Below, one piece after another: positions 55,585 through 64,000 of a stretch of 64,000 bases of DNA. The translations under genes were made by a program, and so were the position numbers. The notes beneath the pieces are model-generated. The model did no database searches. It saw only the letters and a program-made list of their open reading frames with translations, and was not told where the DNA came from. The DNA lies in NCBI GenBank assembly GCA_964020155.1, contig OZ026563.1:1826743-1890742 (forward strand), written 5' to 3'. How positions within the stretch are numbered: position 1 is the first letter of the stretch; each line of letters starts with the position of its first letter. This DNA comes from Chondrilla cf. caribensis (lineage: Eukaryota > Porifera > Demospongiae > Chondrillida > Chondrillidae).

Positions 55585-57884
55585 ACACATGCACAACACA
55601 CACACAGACATGTAGTTACCATAAAAGTGTAATGTTGATTGTGAGATCAATGTTGTTAAAGGTCAATGTGACAGCACTCTGTAAAGAAGAAGGCCAAGGT
55701 ACATTGCCGGTGATGTCAGAGATACAAATGCTTTGAACGAAAGGCTTACAGAACTATCAATTCTTCAACAACAAACAACACTTACTTCTGTTACAGAGGC
55801 AAAGAATCACCAGTAGTACTTTAATGAGTGGGCAGGTGTCTGTTAGATGGTCACCTCAAACACCCACCTGTATCAATAGCCTTCCTACACCTTCCTGTGA
55901 AGCCCTTGATAGTCGATGAACACAATAACAAACATTAGTTACAAGACTATAGTGTCATTGTATTCATCCTTACTTGTACACACTAAATTCCGTACGGCAC
56001 CATGTGCAATGTCACATCACATTAATAAAATACTCCTCTCTGATATTCTGTTCATCAACACTTCATTCACCACAAGTTGTGTTAAACTTAGCAACAGAAT
56101 CTAATTCACTCCAAGAACAAAACCAGTTATATTACACAGATTGATACTGTATGTACTAAATAAGTTTTATACTTACTTGGTACATATCAGCTGAGCTCCA
56201 CTTTAACTCTTGGTGGGATCCTTTACAATAGCTAGGAGCTCAGGGTGAATATGAATCATAAGAGGTGCATATACATTAAGGCCGTAGGAGGCATTTGAAA
56301 AGTAGTAAGGCCATAAAAATAATTTTCCGCCGGCTTCACTCGCAATAACTCACACGAACATACTGCATACCATTTTGTAAACTGTTACGAATTTATTACA
56401 ATCAATGTGCCCTGCTTATCCACGAATTCTATAACATAAGGGTTGATTACATCATTACGACATATGAATTCTGATGTATTCAGAAGATGGCAAAAGTATA
56501 GATACTTGAAAAGTGGTAAGGCCAACACCTTACCAGCCGCACCGCTTCCTACAGCCTTGCATTTAGATCAAACACACAACTTTTCTGGTTACAGCACAAC
56601 TAATTCATACTGCATGACAATAATGCAATGTTATCTATCTGCGTATATGTAGGTGCATGATTGTGAAATACATACATCTGGTGTAATATTATGTATTGGA
56701 AATTACGTATATCTAGTACTCAACACATATTGCATAATTCGCACAGGTCTTACTAGGTAGTAATAACAGCAATGATTTCATCATTATATCAGATGTGCAT
56801 GGGATTGCCATGTACGTAGCTTGTACTGTGGTTCTGACATGGAGCCTATTTCAAAGAACACTCTTGATAAACAATGATATGCTCAGAGGACACCTTTGAA
56901 ATACCAAAAAAAAACGATTTTTATCTTGCTATTTCATCTTTACCTTGGAGTCATCCATGGATCAAAATGGCTGACCGAGTGTGCGACTACAGAGCCAATA
57001 TGAGTCTGCATTAATTTTTTGGTCCATAAATAACTATTTTTGATAGTGTGTGAAGGAATTTATTCCCTGCAAAATAGTTTTGATACAACAAACTAATGCA
57101 TTAATTCAGTGATGATAATAATTTATGGTGAAGACTTATATTATGCATATAATATGCGCAGAATGTCAAACGTTCATCTTGCTAATAGGAAAAGTGCATG
57201 ACGTACAGTAGCAGATCAGGAATATGGAATCTCGTTTCAACAGGGAAAAACGATGCAATGGTCCAGGTACGTACATACAGTACAAAGTGCCACTCTCCCT
57301 GAGGTGGTGGTGGTGTGATTGAGAGTAAGTGACGCACTCCCAGGTAATTTGCTTTTCTGAGGTCCTAGATGGGCTCTGGGGTCAAGGATGATAGGTCAGA
57401 GGTCAAAGATTTAGGTCCCACAGCAAATGACCGGACTGGGGATGCAGGTGACTTGATAATGTTCCTTCAACACTAGATTTATCTCTGACATTGGTACATG
57501 GTCCGCATCATGTTGGAATAGGCTTACAACTGATCCATATTATACTGATAGATTCTTGGTCGATTTAAAAGGTGCATCAGTAATAATATCAATACACACC
57601 CTTTTAATACTGTCTATAATATATCTTTATATAATCATATCATATTGCCTTCATACAACCATTGATGGGGAAAAGTAACAGCAAATGGGTTTTAATGTGA
57701 AATAATTGGTTGAGCTTGATAAAGTACAAGATAACAGCAATATACACATTATTACACACAAGTTAACAGTTTAAATTCATAATGAGAAATCAAAGGGACA
57801 CTGAAAATTCCACTATAGGTTGAAAATCCACTAGCAGTTTTGAGTACACAGTGTACATATGCATATAACAGACCAAGAATAATT

Positions 57885-57890
57885 TTTAAT
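57885..57890 (-). terminator. Possible polyadenylation signal of gene F
   Basis: ATTAAA on the minus strand, about 70 bases past the gene F stop codon. ATTAAA is the commonest variant of the AATAAA signal, but AT-rich DNA yields it often by chance. Confidence 0.3.
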
Positions 57891-57960
57891 TCATTTAGAG
57901 ATAAACATATTCGTGTAATGGTTACAGCAATATCCAATTTGGTGTGTGGCTTGCAATAGA

Positions 57961-60900
57961 TCATTCGGTTTCACACACTATTCGGCATTTCAGAGTTGAT
58001 GGCTTGTTAACGGTGATTTTGTGCTCATACTCAGCTGAACATGTCCCTCCAGTCGTATCTCCGTCCACACCAGTAACACCAGGGACAAACAAATTGGGCC
58101 GAATTGAGAATTTTACCACACTGCTGCCTTCAACTCCATCACACACAGGAGACACTGCTCTCACTGATACACTGTGATTCCCAACACACAAATCAGAAAA
58201 TGTCTCACAAGTGGAACCTGTAAAATGTGCATGTAGGTACGTATATGGCTGTTGAATGCACACACACACACACCATGATAACACATCCTGTATGTACATG
58301 ACTTTTCTCAGGGAGCCAAGAGGGATTATGGACAAAATATTTACAAAATTGAGAATATGAAATGTGCCAGCATAGTACGGAGAATCTATTTTGTGCTGAT
58401 AATTAAGAAATTGAATTGATACATAATTCTTACAATGCATTGTATTTCGAAGCATAAAACATATTTTTGATTAAGAATAATTATTGTGAATGCATTCCAT
58501 TGGTGTTGTACAGTATATAAATACTTCCATATATTACTATACATTATACTTACATTACATATTAGTACTTAATATATTCACCATAGGCCATTGACATACA
58601 ATACGATAATCTGCGACTGTAACAGATTAGGGTAATACTGTATAGGTACACTTGTGTGTACATACTTCCCCTCATCACACACATGTGGACACTCACAATC
58701 TTTCCAGCGATCATCATTCAGTTTGCACTGCAGGTCTCCTCGTCTGGATAAACTGAAACACACACGAACCAGACCTCCTCCAATCACTTTCGGAACACCA
58801 GAAATCACAATAGCTGTAAAGCAGTAAGAAGGACTTCAACAGACATGTTCTGTAAATTAAATCATATTTACAATATGTCATACGTGCGTACATTCACAAT
58901 ATACAATGAAACCCCAAGAGTCTCCACAGGATTTTGTTAAGTTGTAGTAACAAGTCCATCCATCCACCCGGACCCATGCATCCCCGAGTGTATATCATTA
59001 CATGCTGAGGGATAGTATTACGTATGTGAATGTCCAAAGAGGAGGAAAGAGAGAACATGGGTCCAGCAATAGAAATGAATAGTTGTGTAATATCCAACCA
59101 ATCAAATTGTTTCACCATGAATTGGGGCAATGGCACTGTATACTCAACTATATTCAATCTGGTTGCACAACGGGAAGGACCCGTTAAACAACTGATCAGT
59201 CCCATTGTTCGACTGGACAGGGCTGTTGTATAACCACTCAGTCCCACTGTACAACACTGTCAGGTTGCCGGGTAATTTATTGGATACTTACAGTTTTCCA
59301 TGATGTCAAAGATGCTCTGGGATACCATTTGGATGGATTCATCAGAGAGAGCCTTTGCTCTGACATATACAGTATATCCTCCTGGGCACAATTCAGTGTA
59401 GGTGAAACAGCTTGAACCTGCAGCAATGGTGTGAACAGAATTGACCTAGCAAGAAAACATGAAGAGGACCACCTGTTTTCTCACAAATCAGGTGCACGTA
59501 AACAAATATATCACTCATGTTAGTACTGTCGCACATGGGTGAACTGGATTTGAATACAGCTCTGGTACTCAAACGTGGGCATCTTCAAATGCAAGCAATC
59601 TAGCAGTTTTTTCTCAGAAAAATAAAACATCAGAAGCTTGTCTCGACTAAAAACGATAGTACCTTGCTCTCCGTCACCATTCATAACACATAAGTGCCCT
59701 CGAAGTGCTAAACGGAAACCAATACGCACTTTGCCATTCGTGAAAATAAAAACGGGAACAGTCCTAAATCAAGCAATTCGTGAAAATTACGTCCCGCGAA
59801 AATTTCGGACACTACGGTATTACATACAGTACATATGCAAATTTACTCATGGCATGAAGACAGACTCAAAATAGATCAGATACCTTACAGAAGATGCCTG
59901 ATCAATGTACTACGTATACACTGTCAGTATGCATGTAAGCATGTGCTGCACTTACATGTACATGTATGTGTATACTTGCATATGTATGTCCGTATGTATG
60001 TGTACAGTATGTACTCGTAGCATGAATACATAAATATGTGTACGTGGCATAACTTAGTACTTTCTACTTACATTGGACCCACTGTCCTTGGTTCAGCCTG
60101 CACTCGAACCTGGCGCTGTGGCTGGCAGCAAAGCAAACAGTAGCATTTGGGCCACTGACTGACACCGAACTGTTTGAGGTGAAAACTGAACAATGGAAAA
60201 CAGTAAACAGTTATTATTGTGTGATATGTGGAACAGATTATTGTGAGAACTAGGTACAAGACACAGTACACAAATACGTAAGTTCTGATCAAATTGCAAA
60301 TTAAAGATGAGACAATCACAAATTCGCGAAGTTAGCAAACATGCATTGTATATACATAACAAGTGAACATGAAGTGTAATATATGGACCTCAACATTAAC
60401 ATAAAGACCAGGTTGGCCAAATGAAAGTAAATTGTTCAAGAAATTTGAATTTCATATTCATAGCTACACATATGGGACTACATGGAAACCTGGCAGAAAA
60501 GCAATTACTCAGTACACACTACACTGTTGAACGATACATACATACAGTCAATACACACCTTCTTCAAATTCAGTACTAGCTGGAGAACCTACTCTCCTGC
60601 TTCCTGAATAAGGGACAATTGACAATGTGTGTACTCCAGGTTGGAACTTTTCACTCCACACATGTGGCGATGTACCTAGTAGTAAAGCACTTGTAAAGTA
60701 ATTACTCATACACACTGGATCAATCGAGCACAACAGGATATACAAAGGATCAATATACTCCTACTAAGTATTACATAGAGCGCTTCACATAAAGGGGGCA
60801 TTTACTCTCCCCCCACTTGTAGAAACTCGATAAATTGTTAAAAGAATGATAAAAATTGGTACTTGGGGAATTTATATTATGTATTCATCCCTCCAAACGT

Positions 60901-61858
60901 ATTTTAAACTATCAGAATCTGAATTCACTCCCTAATAGTATTATTACCCATGGCTGTAATATATTAGGAAATGGTACAACACTCCAGGATTTATTTTATA
61001 TGCAGTACTCACATCTCACTCTCTGTCCACCGTCCACAGTACACCAGTAGGTAGCCAGAGGACAAGTATCGAAGGTTGCCACTAAGTAACCATCGCTGTT
61101 ATACGAGGTCTCTATTCCAGGTATGACAACATTGTCTGGAACAGCCACAGTGAACCTTTCAAGTATCTTTACCGATGGGTCACAACGAAGACTGGCTTCC
61201 ACGGATATCTGAGTTGAACCGAGTCTAAGACCAGAAACCATAGACCCATCCGAGCCTACAAGTAATAGAGGATAATAGAGGAACAGAGTAAAATCAGTAA
61301 ACCTGGCTGAGCATTGTGGTGGCAAATGTATCATGAGGGATTGAAGAGCTGTAGCTGGGTGCTTTTCTGGTTATTAATACAATAGTTGGAATACGTACAC
61401 CTGCATACTTATGTACATATGTACTGTACATATGTACATACATATAACACTTTGTTTCAGTGAAAAAGATGCATCTACCAACTCACAGGATGACCAGGAT
61501 GAAGTGCCTATTCTGCATCTCAGTGTGGACGGGTGGGAGGTCTCCAAATCATAGGTTCCTGTAGCACATTCCACTCTCATTCCAATTTTAGTGAATTTAT
61601 AATCAATTTCAGTCTGGAAACGTTGCACAACTGATCCCTTCACAGTTGGACAGAAGTCAGAGGTTCCTCTGACACTGACAGTATGTTGTCCAGGACACAG
61701 TCCTGTGTAGTTTGCACAGCTGGAGCCTAGTAAGAGTGAATGGTAAAGGAATTTAGTGGCTTTATCAGTATGTGTGATGAAAAAACAGACTAAAAGGACA
61801 ACTCAACGTATGAAAATAAAGCGAAGAAATATGCTCTGTGAGTATGTACACACTTTAT

Positions 61859-61930
<72 letters not shown>

Positions 61931-63968
61931 TGCGTGCATTCATGCATGTGCATGAGTGTTCCATGTTAGTACAAATGTTTACCAATATGTTTCACTGCAT
62001 TGTATGTACAATTAACTTACATTTCTTCCATAACCCTCTATCTAGCTGGCATTCATAATTGACAGATCTTGTGGATTCAAAGCAAATTGAAGCATCTTCA
62101 CCATCAACAACAGCCGAGGAATCAATCTCCAATTCTATTAGGATAGTTAAAGCAATGCTTGCAAAGTGCCCACACCATATATGTAATACACGTGTATTTA
62201 CTGTAGTTACTAGTACAAGTACAGTGCATCGAGATTTAACAGATCACTGAGATAAGCTGTATGTTGATCAACTAGGCCCTAAGACTGCTACCTTGACCAA
62301 ACAGTGACCTACCTATTCCTATGCATAATGTATGGACTGCACTGTGTACTGATAGGGGCCCACTCACCATTGGTAGTGACAGTGAAGGAACAGGTAGTGA
62401 TGTTCTTATAAGAGAAACCTCCGATAGCTGTTGCATTGACAGTTGCTGTATGCCTCCCAGGACAAAGGTCATAGTAGTGAGTACAACTGGTGCCTGTGGT
62501 AGACAATGGGCACAGAGAGCCATCATGAATAGATGTGTAGGTACGTACATGTCTTGCACAGTAGCTACACATACTGTACAGCACATTTATTAGCTACTTT
62601 GGTACCTTCATATTCAGCCTAACATACTGCTAACCAAGCATACAGTTTGTACACGTAGAAGTAGGGTGAGACATACAGTATGGGATGTAAGAAAGCTCCT
62701 CCTTCAAATTACAGCAAGTGGTTATTAACTCACAATTATTGTTCCATCTTCCATTGTCCATTTTGCACCAGAAGTGTGCGTCGTGAGAGGCAGAGAAACA
62801 GACCACGGCTTTGGGACCTTTGACCACTACACTGCACCTCAACTCCAGTCCTGTGAGAAGGAGCAACAAGACCTGATAGCTAATTGGTCAATCAATTGTC
62901 ACATTTGGAGATCTCAGTGATAGATAGGATATGCATCTTGTTAGTCTTCTTGATGTGGTACGTACGTAGGTAATCAGGATACATGAGATATTGTATCCTG
63001 ACAACACACATTCACCAATTAATTACAAGCAATAAAGGCTACATTGTGACCCACGCTACATGACTTATGTACCCACATCACTTCCTCCAGTACACCCATC
63101 AACCAGGATACCAATGTTCAATATATACAGCATTTACCAACAACATACAGTAACAGAAGTATACCAGATGTACATCTATTTATCTATCAGTGAGATCAAA
63201 TTCTGTTCATGCATACACACACAGTCAGGAAGTTGTGAAGGATGCCCAAAATCATACCTATGTCCACTACAACCGTTTCACTGTCCAAATCATTCTCCAC
63301 TGAATCGTCCGATATTGAGACTGATTTGGCACGAGCTGTGACTGTCACTGTGTGTCTACCAGGAGACAGCACAGCAGTGATGGGGAAAGGAGAAGAGCCT
63401 GCAAGAGATCAAGCAACAGACCAATGTGACTATACGTACATGCACACGTTTGACTGCTATCTCCACATGTACGTACATATGTAGTTAATATACACGCACA
63501 CAGTACGTTTGGGCTTTGATCAAGTGATGTACATGCGAGCACTAACAATGTAGGAAAGTAAGGAAAAGGTGTACATATTACAGTGTTGTTTCCTCAATTA
63601 TTGGACAATGTGTACCTATGTACAATGAAAAGCTTACATTCTGTTTCTGCTCCACTGTCGAGTGCACAGTAGTATACAGCTGCTTTACATTCATCAAAGG
63701 TAATCACCATTCTCCCACCTTCATACTTTGATGCTAGATACGTGAATAGGGAGATACTTTCAACGATATAAACTCAGAATATCAACAAACATCACACCAA
63801 TGAATTGGTGAGTGTATTTACCTTGCACTGCGCCCACTTTCACATTGCCAGGAACGCTAATGTCAAAGGTTTTGGTGGCCTTTATGGCTCGATTGCACTG
63901 CAGAGCTGCCTCCACTTCAACACTGTAGTCTCCAGCGGCCATATTGTTCACACTCTGACCATTAGAAC
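57961..63968 (-). CDS. Gene F: Cys-repeat protein, 5' partial, truncated paralogue of gene E
   Basis: Thirteen exons, 5' to 3': 63822-63968, 63638-63733, 63258-63398, 62734-62850, 62368-62493, 62021-62134, 61487-61726, 61013-61255, 60559-60675, 60072-60185, 59292-59417, 58697-58813 and 57961-58217. They make 651 codons in one frame including the stop, with the 5' end beyond the window. They correspond one for one to E exons 16-28 (delta, alpha, beta, gamma, delta, alpha, beta, gamma). Exon 61013-61255 differs from its E counterpart by a single residue in the product (CTVDGGQRVRC against CTVDGGRRVRC). The last exon reads as a normal gamma exon until KCRIVCETE and then TGA: the D-x-x-x-W segment and the splice donor of the E counterpart are lost. 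It may be a shortened working gene or a decaying copy. Confidence 0.78.
59740..59818. mobile_element. Partial MITE end related to the 46593-46806 element, gene F intron
   Basis: In reverse complement the right edge reads ACCGTAGTGTCCGAAATTTT, then CGCGGGACGTAATTTTC. This matches the terminal inverted repeat of the element at 46593. The other end was not recognised. Confidence 0.45.
61862..61926. repeat. (GT)n microsatellite, gene F intron
   Basis: Pure GT tract between the gamma exon (61487-61726) and the preceding first-half exon. The matching intron of gene E lacks it. Confidence 0.92.
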
Positions 63969-64000
63969 CTGTAACAACCATCCATACAAGTGCACACTCG

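Noticed and set aside
55640..55736. Plus-strand frame ending VNVTALCKEEG..., vaguely like the end of genes A-C
   Set aside because: Available acceptors give phase 0 or 2, whereas family exons are phase 1; the likeness is a few residues only.

Overview
This is intron-rich eukaryotic DNA, most likely from an invertebrate animal. Exons are short with GT-AG introns of a few hundred bases, there are many long (CA)n/(GT)n microsatellites and several MITE-like inverted-repeat elements, and the only recognisable domain (Calx-beta) is in a secreted animal-type protein. A sponge or another early-branching metazoan would fit, but the sequence alone does not prove it. There is one 200-base assembly gap (20606-20805).

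Almost every coding exon belongs to one family of secreted, cysteine-patterned repeat proteins. One repeat is about 75-85 residues. Its first half ends in a motif like C-x-[IVLM]-D-x-G-x-W-x-x-C. Its second half reads roughly G-[ST]-x-x-x-x-x-x-L-x-P-G-x-H-x-V-x-V-x-A. In nearly all repeats a phase-1 intron splits the codon of the second cysteine (T|GT), so the exons are symmetrical 1-1 modules. I assembled six genes by hand. In every gene the exons keep one reading frame.

Plus strand, left part: A (50-1387, 5' end outside the window), B (3820-7658, 290 aa) and C (10791-16469, 537 aa) are tandem paralogues. B has a signal peptide, two repeats and a terminal module. C is the same with two Calx-beta domains inserted after the signal peptide. 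A shows one repeat plus the terminal module.

Minus strand, the rest: D (26417 to 18698, at least 702 aa, seven repeats, one with its first half probably hidden in the assembly gap) lies tail-to-tail with C and ends in a similar terminal module. E (50398 to 27162, 41 exons, about 2035 aa) holds 25 repeats, 20 of which form five copies of a four-repeat super-unit. F (63968 to 57961, 5' end outside the window) matches E exons 16-28 one for one, with patches of near identity, and then stops inside a damaged repeat.

All complete products begin with a hydrophobic leader and show no obvious membrane segment, so I infer secreted, disulfide-rich matrix, adhesion or recognition proteins. No enzyme, RNA gene, CRISPR array or prokaryotic feature was seen. 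The 50.6-57.9 kb interval has no gene I can support.
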